A stretch of 64,000 nt of DNA, from contig NZ_CP075184.1 in assembly GCF_020510705.1 (NCBI RefSeq), positions 4,922,501-4,986,500 of the forward strand. The letters run 5' to 3'. A model generated the notes under the pieces. That model worked only from the letters and a program-made list of their open reading frames with translations. It searched no databases and had not been told where the DNA came from. The stretch is from Acidovorax radicis (lineage in GTDB: Bacteria; Pseudomonadota; Gammaproteobacteria; Burkholderiales; Burkholderiaceae_C). Within the stretch, counting starts at the first letter, position 1, and each line of letters begins with the position of its first letter. Below are positions 19,142 through 28,400 of the stretch, one piece after another. The translations under genes were made by a program, and so were the position numbers.

Positions 19142-20311
19142 ATGAGCCACCCAATCCCACCATCTCCCCACCGCCCGGCCCCGGGCCACGCTGTGGCCAC
19201 CCCCCCATCGGCACAAGTGGTCTGGGCTGATCCGGCACGCCACGCCGCCTTCGATGCGTGGCTCGCCCCCCTGGTGGCAGCCCACCAGCTTCGCCCCGAA
19301 ACCCTGCGGCCCGCGTCGGCCGATGCGAGCTTTAGGCGCTACCTGCGCATCGACAGCATGCACGGGGCTGACGGAGCCAACGAGGGCCGTGGCGCCAGCT
19401 GCATCGTGATGGATGCACCCCCTGACAAGGAAAACTGCCAGCCGTTTGTGCATGTGCAGCAACTCATGGCCGCAGCAGGTTTGAATGTGCCGCAGATCCT
19501 GGCATGGGATGCGCCCGGTGGCTTCATGCTGCTGTCCGACCTGGGCCACCAGACGGTGATCGAGCGGCTGAACCCCGAAAAGCCCCAGGACGCCTACGCC
19601 TGGTACCAGCAGGCCACCGATGTGCTGCTGCAGTGGCAAAAGGCATCCACCCCCGGCGTGCTGCCCGCCTACGATGAGACCCTGCTGCGCCGCGAACTGG
19701 CGCTGTTCCCCGACTGGTACCTCGCCAAACACCGCGCCATCGCGCAGGACGACAAACAGCAGGCCACGCTGCAGGGCGCTTTTGATGCCATCGTGGCCCA
19801 CAACCTGGCTGCGCCCCAGGTCTACGTGCACCGTGATTTCATGACGCGGAACCTGATGGCGCCGGTGCAGGACGGCGTGCCCCTGGGCGTGCTGGACTTC
19901 CAGGACGCCGTCTATGGCCCCATCACCTACGACATTGCCAGCCTGATGCGCGATGCCTTCATCAGCTGGGAGGAGGAATTTGTCATCGACATTACCGTGC
20001 GTTACTGGGAGAAGGCACGCAAGGCCGGGCTGCTGGGTGCCACCAGCGCCAGCGGCTGGGGCAACGACTTTGGCGAGTTCTACCGCAGCGTGGAATGGAT
20101 GGGCCTGCAGCGCCACCTCAAGGTCGCGGGCATCTTTGCGCGCCTGACCCTGCGTGACGGCAAACCCAAGTACCTGGCGGACACGCCGCGCTTCATGGGC
20201 TACATCCGTGCCACCGCCAACCGCTATCGGCAACTGGGGCCGTTGCTCAAGATGCTCGACCAGATCGAGGGCACCGAGCCCGTCACCGGATTCGCTTATG
20301 GCCGGATGTAG
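19142..20311 (+). CDS. amgK: AmgK-type N-acetylmuramate/N-acetylglucosamine anomeric kinase
   Basis: This 389-residue aminoglycoside-phosphotransferase-fold protein starts at ATG 19142. The kinase motifs are the HRD loop (VYVHRDFMTRNLM, about residue 230) and the metal-binding LGVLDFQDAVYGPITYD. In Pseudomonas, amgK lies beside lptD and is followed by the uridylyltransferase murU, forming the cell-wall sugar recycling bypass. Here it is divergent from lptD in the same way, but the next gene is rsmE rather than murU. Function is assigned from fold plus neighbourhood. Confidence 0.85.
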   Translation: MSHPIPPSPHRPAPGHAVATPPSAQVVWADPARHAAFDAWLAPLVAAHQLRPETLRPASADASFRRYLRIDSMHGADGANEGRGASCIVMDAPPDKENCQPFVHVQQLMAAAGLNVPQILAWDAPGGFMLLSDLGHQTVIERLNPEKPQDAYAWYQQATDVLLQWQKASTPGVLPAYDETLLRRELALFPDWYLAKHRAIAQDDKQQATLQGAFDAIVAHNLAAPQVYVHRDFMTRNLMAPVQDGVPLGVLDFQDAVYGPITYDIASLMRDAFISWEEEFVIDITVRYWEKARKAGLLGATSASGWGNDFGEFYRSVEWMGLQRHLKVAGIFARLTLRDGKPKYLADTPRFMGYIRATANRYRQLGPLLKMLDQIEGTEPVTGFAYGRM

Positions 20312-20351
20312 GCGCTGAACGGCGCCCGCTTGCGCGCCACCGACGACATGA

Positions 20352-20410
20352 ACAAAAACAGCCTCCAGCGCTTATCCTGCAAGCGCTATAAGCTATCAAT
20401 TAAGTAGCAA
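20352..20410 (+). repeat. Dispersed AGCGCTTAT repeat, copy 4
   Basis: The segment reads GCCTCCAGCGCTTATCC, then CAAGCGCTATAAGCTATCAA. It ends directly on the rsmE start codon, so it forms the rsmE leader. No normal Shine-Dalgarno is left there (TTAAGTAGCAAATG). Confidence 0.85.
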
Positions 20411-21166
20411 ATGCCTCGTTTCCATTGCCCGGCCCTCCTGGCCACCGGCGCTGAGTTGGACCTGCCCCCCGGCGCCGCCCGCCATGTGCAGGTGCTGCGC
20501 CTGCAGCCGGGCGACGGCATCACGCTCTTTCACGGCGGGCAGGCTGCGGGCGACCCCGGCGGCGAGTTCGATGCCACCGTGCTGCGCATGGGCCGCAGCG
20601 ATGTGCGGGTGTTGGTGGGAGCCCACCACGCCGTTGAGCGCGAGGCCCCACGCGCCGTGCACCTGCTGGCCGGCATCACCGCCAACGAACGCATGGACTG
20701 GCTTGTGGAAAAGGCCACCGAGCTGGGCGTCGCCAGCATCACCCCCCTGGCGGCCGAGCGCAGCGTGCTCAAGCTCAAGGGCGACCGTGCTGAGAAGAAG
20801 ATCGCCCACTGGCAGGCCGTGGCCGTGGCCGCCTGCGAGCAGTGCGGGCGCAACCGCGTGCCCGTCGTGCACGATGCGATAGATCTGGTGGGTTGGGCGC
20901 GCGCCCAGACAGCCCTCGCAGCCCAGGCGCCCACCCAAGGGCTGGGCCTGCGCCTGCTGCTGTCGCTGCGCGAGGGCACCGCGCCCCTTCGTACTGCGAC
21001 GGCGGCGCAAGGGCCCGTGCTGTTCCTGTCTGGGCCCGAAGGCGGGCTCAGCAGTGCCGAGGAAGATATTGCGCTGCAACACGGTTTTGCCCCCGTCACA
21101 CTGGGCCCGCGCGTGCTGCGCGCGGAGACGGCTCCGCTGGCGGCCCTGGCGGCACTTACCCTCTAA
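20411..21166 (+). CDS. rsmE: 16S rRNA m3U1498 methyltransferase RsmE
   Basis: This is a 251-residue SPOUT methyltransferase. The N-terminal PUA-like domain (about 1-75) is followed by the trefoil-knot domain with NERMDWLVEKATELGVA, CEQCGRNRVP, and the SAM-binding knot FLSGPEGGLSSAEED with LGPRVLRAETAPLAAL. It methylates U1498 of 16S rRNA. The repeat supplies its 5' leader, and a 168-bp inverted-repeat element begins at the base after its TAA stop. Confidence 0.94.
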   Translation: MPRFHCPALLATGAELDLPPGAARHVQVLRLQPGDGITLFHGGQAAGDPGGEFDATVLRMGRSDVRVLVGAHHAVEREAPRAVHLLAGITANERMDWLVEKATELGVASITPLAAERSVLKLKGDRAEKKIAHWQAVAVAACEQCGRNRVPVVHDAIDLVGWARAQTALAAQAPTQGLGLRLLLSLREGTAPLRTATAAQGPVLFLSGPEGGLSSAEEDIALQHGFAPVTLGPRVLRAETAPLAALAALTL

Positions 21167-21334
21167 GAGCCTGTTCACGATCTCGCAGAAGCCGCGTTGG
21201 AGCGCAATCGGGATGAGTGGATGCTTCGGGTGCGCCGCATGGGCTGATGCCCATGCAAGCAGCCGGGGCGTCCAATCGCCCGATTTCGCTCCAACCCTTC
21301 GGGCAGCGGTCTTTGGGAGATCGTGAACAGGCTC
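21167..21334. mobile_element. 168-bp MITE-like hairpin element
   Basis: Perfect 18-bp terminal inverted repeats (GAGCCTGTTCACGATCTC and its complement) bound the element. Further imperfect pairing continues inward to a central GCATGGGC-TGAT-GCCCATGC stem, so nearly the whole element can fold on itself. It has no transposase. No clear target duplication is seen. The tip CTGTTCACGATC resembles the IS5-type end CTCTTCACGAATC at 50120. Confidence 0.7.
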
Positions 21335-21457
21335 GAATACGGAACACAGCGCGTGTCGGGTTGCCCGCGTGGAGTGCGCCGCCCTAAAATGGACTGACCC
21401 CAAATCCCTCGGCTTCCCTCGCTCCACGCGATTCCACCTTTTGGCAGGAGCCTCCAC

Positions 21458-22618
21458 TTGCGCACGTTTTCTCGCTGGCAACGCCTCAAGGATGTGGTTC
21501 TCTCCACCGATCCCCGGCGGCGCACGCTGGTGGGGATGGCGTTGCTGGCCCTGCTGCTCATGGCGGGCAGTGCGGGCGTGATGTTGCTGGTGGCGCATGC
21601 CAGCGACACGGTGGACAAGACCGCCGTGCAGTGGTGGGCTGCACTGTCGGTGGGCGGACTGGTGGTGATGACGGCCTTCATCCGGTCCGGTGAGACCGCC
21701 CATCTGCGCGACCCCTCACTCACCATTCCCCAGATGGTCTGGACCATCACCAGCGGCGCAGTGGCCTATGTGCTGGCGGGGGATGCACGCGGGCTGGTGC
21801 CCAGCGTGCTGGCCATGATCCTGTTTTTTGGCACCTTCGGGCTCACGGTGGCCGAGGTGATCGGCATTGGCGTGTATGCACTGCTGGCGTTTGCCTGCGC
21901 CATTGGGATGAGTTCACGCTTCAGTGCCAACGCGTCGGGCTATCTCGACACCGCCTACGCACTGATGGTGCTCCTCGTGCTGAGCGGCTGTATGGCGCTG
22001 AACCTGCGCATCCAGCGCATCCGTACCAAGCTGCGGCAGCAGCGCGAGGCGCTGGCCCAGGCACTGGCAGTCAACCGCGAACTGGCCACACGGGATGAAC
22101 TGACGGGCCTGCTCAACCGGCGCGCCATGCTCGAACTGATGGACATGGAGCACCGCCGCAGCCTGCGCAGCGGCCGCCCGATGCTGCTGGCGGAAATCGA
22201 CATCGACCATTTCAAGCGCGTTAACGACACCCATGGCCATGCCACGGGCGACCGCGCGCTGCAGGCTTTCGCGGGCAACGTGCGCGCCAGCGTGCGCGAC
22301 ACCGACGTGCTGGCACGCTGGGGCGGTGAAGAGTTTGTGCTGATGCTGTCGGACACGCGCCCCGAGGACGCCCGCGAACTGCTCGAACGCGTTCGCCAAT
22401 CGGTGGAAGCCATGACGATCCCCCACGCCACGGGCGTGCTGCGCATGACGGTGTCCATCGGCCTGGCGCTGCACCTGCCCGGCGATACGGTGGAGCACAC
22501 GCTGGAGCGTGCAGACCAGGCACTCTACACCGCCAAGTCGCTCGGGCGCAACCGGGTGGTGGTGGCGCCTGCCAGCCACCGCCCGTCGCCAGGCTACGCC
22601 ACTAACGCGCGGGCTTGA
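21458..22618 (+). CDS. Membrane-bound diguanylate cyclase (GGDEF)
   Basis: The protein has 386 residues with a TTG start backed by AGGAG 7 bp upstream. Residues about 22-185 contain five or six hydrophobic segments. A coiled linker precedes the GGDEF domain (about 215-375) with the active-site GGEEF at 289-293. An RxxD inhibitory site (RDTD) lies five residues before it, so product inhibition is expected. It makes cyclic di-GMP in response to an unknown membrane signal. Its end overlaps the convergent DUF3617 gene by 17 bp. Confidence 0.92.
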   Translation: MRTFSRWQRLKDVVLSTDPRRRTLVGMALLALLLMAGSAGVMLLVAHASDTVDKTAVQWWAALSVGGLVVMTAFIRSGETAHLRDPSLTIPQMVWTITSGAVAYVLAGDARGLVPSVLAMILFFGTFGLTVAEVIGIGVYALLAFACAIGMSSRFSANASGYLDTAYALMVLLVLSGCMALNLRIQRIRTKLRQQREALAQALAVNRELATRDELTGLLNRRAMLELMDMEHRRSLRSGRPMLLAEIDIDHFKRVNDTHGHATGDRALQAFAGNVRASVRDTDVLARWGGEEFVLMLSDTRPEDARELLERVRQSVEAMTIPHATGVLRMTVSIGLALHLPGDTVEHTLERADQALYTAKSLGRNRVVVAPASHRPSPGYATNARA

Positions 22619-23156
22619 TGGCGCCACAGTCGGCAGACAACCATTTGCCCGTCTGCGCCATGTCGATCTGCTCGGGCTTGCCGTTGGAGGTGGCCTTGAC
22701 CTTGAAATTGCCTGCGTAAGCGGTGGGGCCCCTGAAGGTCATGGTGCCTTCACCTGAGGTGGGCGGCTGGCCCTGGTGCCCTTGGCAGCTGAAGGTCATT
22801 GCCACCGCGTTGGGGCCCGTTCGCTGCACCTTCTGCGTACAGCCTTCCTGCACAGGCAGGTGGTCCAGATCTGCTTGCGTTGCGCTGATGCAGACCTTCA
22901 CCGTGTTGCCGTTCGGCCCCATGGTCACGCCCTGCTGGGCCAGCATCTGTTCCATCTGCTCACGCTGTGCGGGCGTCATGCTGGCCATGGACTTTTGCGC
23001 CTGCGCCATGGCGGCTTCCATCTGACCGCTCTGGCTTTTCATCACCACGCTGTGTTCCCACAGGCCGGGCCGTATCTTTTGGGGTTGTGCATGGGCCAGG
23101 CCCAAGGCGCCGGGCAACAGCACAGCGGCGGTCATGGCAGTGGCAAACATATTCAT
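22602..23156 (-). CDS. DUF3617 secreted protein
   Basis: This 184-residue protein starts at ATG 23156 with a signal peptide (about 1-23, ending AHA). The DUF3617 domain follows, beginning with the typical PGLWEHSVVMKS. A Met/Gln-rich helical insert lies around residues 45-80, and several Cys residues (CISA, GCTQK, FSCQG, DCG) fit periplasmic disulfides. The family has no known activity. It is convergent with the diguanylate cyclase. Confidence 0.8.
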   Translation of the reverse strand: MNMFATAMTAAVLLPGALGLAHAQPQKIRPGLWEHSVVMKSQSGQMEAAMAQAQKSMASMTPAQREQMEQMLAQQGVTMGPNGNTVKVCISATQADLDHLPVQEGCTQKVQRTGPNAVAMTFSCQGHQGQPPTSGEGTMTFRGPTAYAGNFKVKATSNGKPEQIDMAQTGKWLSADCGAIKPAR

Positions 23157-23252
23157 GGCGAGACGTTCCGGGAAAAGTAAAGAGCCCACAGTATCTCCAA
23201 GCCCGGCCGGTCTGCCAATCGCTCAGGCGCCCTGGGCTCCTATGGGCACCCA

Positions 23253-24560
23253 TCAGGCACGCAGATGCGGCGGCGCACGCAGTTGTTCGGGCGTGGTGAA
23301 CCAGGCGGCCGATGCCCCCAGCCCGGCCCGCGCCTGGGCCAGCTCGTGCCGCGCCACGGTGCGCAGGTGCACCTCGTCGGGCCCGTCCATCAGCCGCAGC
23401 GCGCGGCCCCAGGTCCAGAAGGCGGCCAGCGGCGTGTCGGGCGACAGGCCCATGGCACCAAAGATCTGCATGGCGCGGTCCACCACACGCTGTTGCAGGC
23501 GCGCGGCCACCACCTTGATGGCGGCGACCTGGGCACGAACCTGGCGGGCATCGGCAGCATCGCCCTGGTCCAGCAACCAGGCCGCATGCAGCACCAGCAA
23601 GCGCGCCTGGTCGATCTCGATGCGCGACTCGGCAATCCACTCCTGCACATTCGCCTGCTCGGCCAGCGGCTTGCCAAAGGCCGTGCGCTCCAGCGCGCGC
23701 TCGGTGGCCAGACGCAATGCCAGCTCGCACTGGCCAATGGTGCGCATGCAGTGGTGCACACGCCCCGGCCCCAGGCGCGCCTGCGCCATCGCAAAACCGG
23801 CGCCCCAGACGCCCAGCAGGTGGTCGGCGGGTACGCGCACGCCCTGCAGCAAGATCTCGCAATGCCCCTCGGGCGCATGGTGGTGCAGCACGCTGATGTT
23901 GCGCACGATCTGCACACCCGGTGCATCCACGGGCACCAGCACCATGCTGTGACTTTGGTGACTGTTGTGACTGTCATGGCTGCTGGTGCTGTCCGCGTCT
24001 GCATTGCGGCACAAGACGATAAGCAGACGGCACTGCGGGTGCGCCGCCCCGGTGATGAACCACTTGCGGCCGCTGAGCACCAGGTCGTCGCCCTCGCGCC
24101 GCACGGTGGTCTGCAGGTTGGTCGGGTCGGACGAGGCCACATCGGGCTCGCTCATCGCAAAGGCCGAACGCATGCGCCCCTCCAGCAGCGGCACCAGCCA
24201 CTGCGCGCGCTGCGCGGGTGTGGCAAAACGGTGCAGCAGCTCGATGTTGCCGGTGTCGGGTGCGTGGCAGTTGAACACCTCGGCCGCCCAGGGCAGGCGG
24301 CCCATGTCCTCGGCCAACGGCGCGTAGTCAAGATTGGACAGCCGCGTGCCGGGCTCGTCATCGCGCAGCGTGGGCAAAAACAGGTTCCACAGCCCCTCCT
24401 CACGCGCCAGGGCCTTGAGGTCTTCCAGAAACGGCGGCGGGTAGTCGCCCGCCGCCACGGCCGCATGCCACGCGGCGTTGTAGGGCAGCAGGTAGCGGTC
24501 CATGAACGCCAAGAGGCGCTCACGCAGTTGCCGGGCCAGGAGGGAGGGTGCGAAGTCCAT
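23253..24560 (-). CDS. Acyl-CoA dehydrogenase family protein
   Basis: This 435-residue protein starts at ATG 24560. The order is the N-terminal helical domain, the middle beta domain with MSEPDVASSDPTNLQTTVRR and KWFITGAAHPQC, then the C-terminal helical FAD domain (ERTAFGKPLAEQ, QIFGAMGLSPDTPLA). This is the ACAD10/11-like branch of FAD-dependent acyl-CoA dehydrogenases. The substrate chain cannot be told. It stands alone with no partner beta-oxidation genes in the window. Confidence 0.9.
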   Translation of the reverse strand: MDFAPSLLARQLRERLLAFMDRYLLPYNAAWHAAVAAGDYPPPFLEDLKALAREEGLWNLFLPTLRDDEPGTRLSNLDYAPLAEDMGRLPWAAEVFNCHAPDTGNIELLHRFATPAQRAQWLVPLLEGRMRSAFAMSEPDVASSDPTNLQTTVRREGDDLVLSGRKWFITGAAHPQCRLLIVLCRNADADSTSSHDSHNSHQSHSMVLVPVDAPGVQIVRNISVLHHHAPEGHCEILLQGVRVPADHLLGVWGAGFAMAQARLGPGRVHHCMRTIGQCELALRLATERALERTAFGKPLAEQANVQEWIAESRIEIDQARLLVLHAAWLLDQGDAADARQVRAQVAAIKVVAARLQQRVVDRAMQIFGAMGLSPDTPLAAFWTWGRALRLMDGPDEVHLRTVARHELAQARAGLGASAAWFTTPEQLRAPPHLRA

Positions 24561-24671
24561 GGCGCCATTGTGAAAACGCCTGCAGGCCGCGTCACAACGT
24601 GCGCGACACCCCGCTTGATGTGTGTCATGACGTGCAGCAACAACGCTACCGCCCACCTGTGCGATTGCTGC

Positions 24672-24722
24672 AATTTTTATAGCTGCTTGCGCTTATAAAA
24701 CAAGCGCTATAGGCCGTTTTTA
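24672..24722 (-). repeat. Dispersed AGCGCTTAT repeat, copy 5 (inverted)
   Basis: The segment reads TTTTTATAGCTGCTTGCGC, then ACAAGCGCTATAGGCCGTTTT. It lies in the divergent gap between the acyl-CoA dehydrogenase and the SRAP gene. Confidence 0.85.
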
Positions 24723-24758
24723 TTGTGCATGGTGGCCCGGCAGCGGTACCATCGCGCG

Positions 24759-25568
24759 ATGAGCACGCACTACGAAACACTGACCTCCGCCAATACCTAC
24801 CGCGAGGCTTTTGCGGTGGAACCACCCGCTGCCCTGGGCGAACGCCACCTGTGGCCCCGCAAGCCGGGCTTTTTCATCGTGCATGCGGCAACGGCATCCG
24901 CCATGGTGGCCCCTTCGTCTGCGATGCCGTCATCGGCTGAACAGTCGGCCCACACACCAACCACGCTACAGACCGAGCCCCTAGGTGTGAACCCCGAAGC
25001 CGCCAGCGAGCCCACCGCCCGCCCCGAACAGCAACGGGTGTTGGTGCCCGCGCAATGGGGCCTGGTGCCGCACTGGGTCAAGTCGGCATCCGACGCCAAG
25101 CTGCGCGCGCCCAAGCTGGTCAACGCCAAGTCCGACACCGCCTCCACCGGCACGGCGTTTCGCGACGCGTGGCTGAATGGCCAGCGCTGCATCGTGCCCA
25201 TGGTGGCGTTCTATGAAGACGACCTGCGCAGCGGCAAGGCCGTGCCCACCCGCGTGGCGCGCGTGGACGGCAAGCCCATGGGCGTGGCGGGCCTGTGGGC
25301 GCGCTGGCAGGGCGCCGATGGCGAGGTGATCATCAGCTACTGCCTGCTCACAGTGAACGCCAACAACCACGCGCTGCTACACCGCTACGGCCAGCCGGGC
25401 AGCGAAAAAAGTATGCCCGCCATCCTGAACGAAGGCTCCTACGATGCGTGGCTGACGGCACGGCAAGAGAAGGCCAAGGAGTTCATGCGGCAGTACGCGG
25501 CCCAGTGGCTCACGGCCAACCCGGTGGAGAAAAAGGCAGACAAGGTGCCCAAGGGCTTGCTGGGCTGA
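24759..25568 (+). CDS. SRAP-family protein (YedK/HMCES-like) lacking the catalytic Cys2
   Basis: This is a 269-residue protein. SRAP landmarks are the LVPAQWGLVPHWVK block, NAKSDTAS (the NAR-S/A-E-T region), FYEDDLRSG with the conserved Glu, and HALLHRYGQPGSEKSMPAIL. SRAP proteins shield abasic sites through Cys2, exposed after Met1 removal. Here the family-type start reads MSTHYETL, with AGC (Ser) where TGC (Cys) is expected. A TTG at 24723 would give a longer protein beginning MCMVARQ. A low-complexity insert (about residues 48-90) precedes the LVPAQWGL block. It may be an inactive or altered paralogue. Confidence 0.82.
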   Translation: MSTHYETLTSANTYREAFAVEPPAALGERHLWPRKPGFFIVHAATASAMVAPSSAMPSSAEQSAHTPTTLQTEPLGVNPEAASEPTARPEQQRVLVPAQWGLVPHWVKSASDAKLRAPKLVNAKSDTASTGTAFRDAWLNGQRCIVPMVAFYEDDLRSGKAVPTRVARVDGKPMGVAGLWARWQGADGEVIISYCLLTVNANNHALLHRYGQPGSEKSMPAILNEGSYDAWLTARQEKAKEFMRQYAAQWLTANPVEKKADKVPKGLLG

Positions 25569-25726
25569 CGCCGCCCCGCTTGGGGATCCGGCAAGGTGGA
25601 ATGCATGACGCGGTTCCCTTCACCCTGCGCCGGCCTGCCGTGAGCCTGCTGCACGGTCGAAGGCTCGGCAGGCGTCGCCAAAACGGGTGCATGCCGCCAT
25701 CCCGCCGAATCGATAGGCACAGCCCC

Positions 25727-27223
25727 TCAGCCGCCGTTGCCGGCCTGCGGCGCTCCCGCCCAGCCGGCGCCCACAGCCTGGTACAGGGCGGCACTGCTCT
25801 GCAGGCGCTGCGCCTGGGCCGCCACCAGATCGACGCGGATCTGCTGCGCCTGCTGCTGGGCACTGAGCAACTGCAGGTAGCTGGCAGAACCCAGTGCGTA
25901 TTGCCGCTGCATGGACTGCAGGCTGCCCTGCGCGGCGGCATCGGCACCGGCCTGCGCGGCCAGCGCATGGGCGTCGTTGTCGAGCGCGCGCAGCGCATCG
26001 GCCACGCTGCGCAAGGCTTCCAGCACCACGCCCTGGTAGTTGGCGGCGGCGGCGTCCAGTGCAGCCAAAGCCGCGCGCTTTTCGGCCGGCAGCGCGGGGT
26101 TGAACAGCGGCTGCGTGATCTGGCCGATCAGGCTCCACACGGCGGCACCACCGCCCAGCAAGGCACCCGTGGTCAGCGCCTGCGAGCCCAGGCTGGCACT
26201 GAGGTTGACTTGCGGGTACAGGCGCGAGACAGCCACGCCGTAGTCCGCGTTGGCCGCATGCAGTAGCGCCTGCGCGCCTTGGATGTCGGGGCGCTGGCGC
26301 GCCCACTCCGACGGAATGACCTGCGGCAGCTCGGCCGGCAGCGTGAAATCGTGCAGAGTGAACGTGGGCAGCCCCTGCGCCGTGGGCTCGCGCCCGGCCA
26401 GCGTGGCCAGCAGGTGGCTACTTTGCTGGTGTTGCTGGCGCAGCAGCGGCACGCTGGCGCGCGTTTGCTCCACCTGCACCTGCAGCGCCAGCACCTCGCT
26501 GTGTGCGGCCTGGCCCAGGCGCAGGCGCTCGCCGGCCAGGTGCAGTTGCTCCTCCTGCAGGTGCACGATGGCCTGCAGCGCCTCGATCTGCGCCGCCAAC
26601 CGCGCCTGCGTGAAGGCGGCGCCGACAATGCTGGCCGCCAAGTTCAACCGCGCGCCTTCGAGCTGGTAGCGCCGGTAATCGGTGCGGGCGCCCAGGGCCT
26701 CCAGGGCGCGCTGGTTGCCGCCCGCCAGGTCGAGCGTGTAGCGCACGCCAATGCTGGCGCTGTATTGGCTGAAGCTGCGCCCTTCGCCCGCTAGGCCCTG
26801 CGCGCTGGGCGAAATGCGCTGGCGCTGGCTGCCCGCGCTGGCATCGACGCGGGGCAGTTGCATGGCGCCGGCCTGCGCCGCCTGCATTTCCTGCGCCTGG
26901 CGCAGCGTGGCCTCGGCGGCGGCGAGCGTGGGGCTGGCCACCAGTGCTTCATCGACCAGCGCGTCCAGCGCGGGCGCGCCGAACCGGGTCCACCACGGTG
27001 CGGCCAGATCCACACCGGCCGTCAAGTGTTGTGCCCCGCCCAGCGCGGTGACTGCCGAGGCGGTGGACAGCGGCGCCGCTGCCAGCACGGTAGCGCTTGC
27101 GGGTGTTGCCAACGGCCGGAAATCGGGCCCGGCAGTGCAGCCCGCCAACAGCGCCAGGCCTGCGGCAGCGGCCAGCGCAGCCCGGGTGCGGGCGGTGCCC
27201 GCAGAGGTTTTGAAGGAGTTCAT
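25727..27223 (-). CDS. Outer-membrane efflux lipoprotein (NodT/OprM family)
   Basis: This 498-residue protein starts at ATG 27223. The signal peptide ends in a lipobox LLAGC (Cys near residue 29). Two outer-membrane efflux repeats follow, with the long helices (EATLRQAQEMQAAQAGAM; LAAQIEALQAIVHLQEEQLH) typical of TolC-type channels. It is the last gene of the five-gene export operon downstream of TetR and would be the outer-membrane exit duct. Confidence 0.92.
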   Translation of the reverse strand: MNSFKTSAGTARTRAALAAAAGLALLAGCTAGPDFRPLATPASATVLAAAPLSTASAVTALGGAQHLTAGVDLAAPWWTRFGAPALDALVDEALVASPTLAAAEATLRQAQEMQAAQAGAMQLPRVDASAGSQRQRISPSAQGLAGEGRSFSQYSASIGVRYTLDLAGGNQRALEALGARTDYRRYQLEGARLNLAASIVGAAFTQARLAAQIEALQAIVHLQEEQLHLAGERLRLGQAAHSEVLALQVQVEQTRASVPLLRQQHQQSSHLLATLAGREPTAQGLPTFTLHDFTLPAELPQVIPSEWARQRPDIQGAQALLHAANADYGVAVSRLYPQVNLSASLGSQALTTGALLGGGAAVWSLIGQITQPLFNPALPAEKRAALAALDAAAANYQGVVLEALRSVADALRALDNDAHALAAQAGADAAAQGSLQSMQRQYALGSASYLQLLSAQQQAQQIRVDLVAAQAQRLQSSAALYQAVGAGWAGAPQAGNGG

Positions 27224-27239
27224 GGCGCTTCTCTGGAGT

Positions 27240-27656
27240 TCAACCCGCTGATGGCGCCGCAGTGCGCGGCAGCACGCGCCAGGCAAAGGTTGCCATGGCC
27301 GTCCACACCAGCGTGCGCAGCGCCAATGTCAGCACGGTGCGCTGCTCGTAGGCACCACCGCCCAGCACATGCACGCCAAAGGCGACAAAAACGCACGCCG
27401 TCGCCGCCGCGATGCCAAGCGCCAGCCAGGCCGCCCAGCGCTGGTGGCACCACAGTCCCACGCCCGCCACCCCATAGGCAAAGCCGGCCAGAAAGTTGAA
27501 CCAGAGCACAAACGGCACGTAGGCACCGGCCGCGGCGCGCGCGGCGCCGTCGACAAACAACACCAAGCCGCCTTCCTTGAGGGTCACCAGGCCAAAGGCC
27601 ACGGCCACCGCTGATACGGCCCGGACCCAGCCGCTGTGCTGCGTGTTCTTTGCCAT
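27240..27656 (-). CDS. Four-helix membrane protein of unknown function
   Basis: This 138-residue protein has four predicted membrane helices (about 12-33, 45-66, 73-95, 108-128) and short loops. It lies between the ABC ATPase (18 bp gap) and the outer-membrane channel gene (16 bp gap), so it is surely cotranscribed with the exporter. I recognise no family. It could be a small accessory membrane subunit. Confidence 0.75.
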   Translation of the reverse strand: MAKNTQHSGWVRAVSAVAVAFGLVTLKEGGLVLFVDGAARAAAGAYVPFVLWFNFLAGFAYGVAGVGLWCHQRWAAWLALGIAAATACVFVAFGVHVLGGGAYEQRTVLTLALRTLVWTAMATFAWRVLPRTAAPSAG

Positions 27657-27674
27657 GGCGTCTCCTTGTAGGGG

Positions 27675-28385
27675 TTATGCAAGACTGCGGCCTTCGCCCG
27701 CTTCCTCGTGCGTTACGCCATCGCGGATGTGATAAATCCGCCGGAAGGTGGGAATGATTTTTTCGTCGTGCGTGACCACGATGACGGCGGTTTCGAACCG
27801 GCGCGCCATGTCGTTGAGGATGCGGATCACGGCCAGGGCGCGTGCGCTGTCCAGGGGCGCGGTGGGCTCGTCGGCCAGGATGACGGGCGGGCGGTTGACC
27901 AGGCCGCGGGCAATCGAGATGCGCTGCTGCTCGCCGCCCGAGAGCTGGGCCGGCATGGCGCGCGCGCGGTGCTGCACGTCGAGCGCGGTGAGCAATTCGA
28001 GCGCCCGGGCGCGGGCCTGGGCGTTGGGCACGCCGGCCAGCATGGGCAGCAAGGCAACGTTGTCGGTGGCATCCAGGAAAGGGATCAGGTAGGGCGCCTG
28101 AAAGACGAAGCCGATCTTGTCGCGCCGCAGCGCGCGCAGGTCGCGCACCTGCCAGCCGTTGTCGTAGATCACCTCGTCGCCCAGCACCATGCGCCCGGCA
28201 GTGGGGTCGATGACGGCGCCCAGGCATTTGAGCAGCGTGCTCTTGCCCGAGCCCGAGGGCCCCACCAGCCCGACCACTTCGCCGGGGCCAACCTGCAGGT
28301 TGACGTCTTTGAGGGCGTGCACGGCGGTGTCGCCCTTGCCATAGCTTTTGCTGAGGCCTTCCACGCGGATTCCTTTGGCGGTCAT
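27675..28385 (-). CDS. ABC transporter ATPase (MacB/LolD type)
   Basis: This 236-residue protein carries Walker [10 protein letters not shown] (42-50), the signature LSGGEQQ (148-154), Walker B VILADE (168-173) and the switch His in VTHDE. Spacing and sequence match the LolD/MacB family that pairs with FtsX-like permeases. It lies 15 bp after the permease gene. Together with the adaptor and channel it would drive tripartite efflux by mechanotransmission rather than a transport channel of its own. Confidence 0.93.
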   Translation of the reverse strand: MTAKGIRVEGLSKSYGKGDTAVHALKDVNLQVGPGEVVGLVGPSGSGKSTLLKCLGAVIDPTAGRMVLGDEVIYDNGWQVRDLRALRRDKIGFVFQAPYLIPFLDATDNVALLPMLAGVPNAQARARALELLTALDVQHRARAMPAQLSGGEQQRISIARGLVNRPPVILADEPTAPLDSARALAVIRILNDMARRFETAVIVVTHDEKIIPTFRRIYHIRDGVTHEEAGEGRSLA

Positions 28386-28400
28386 GGCATCACCCTCTTA

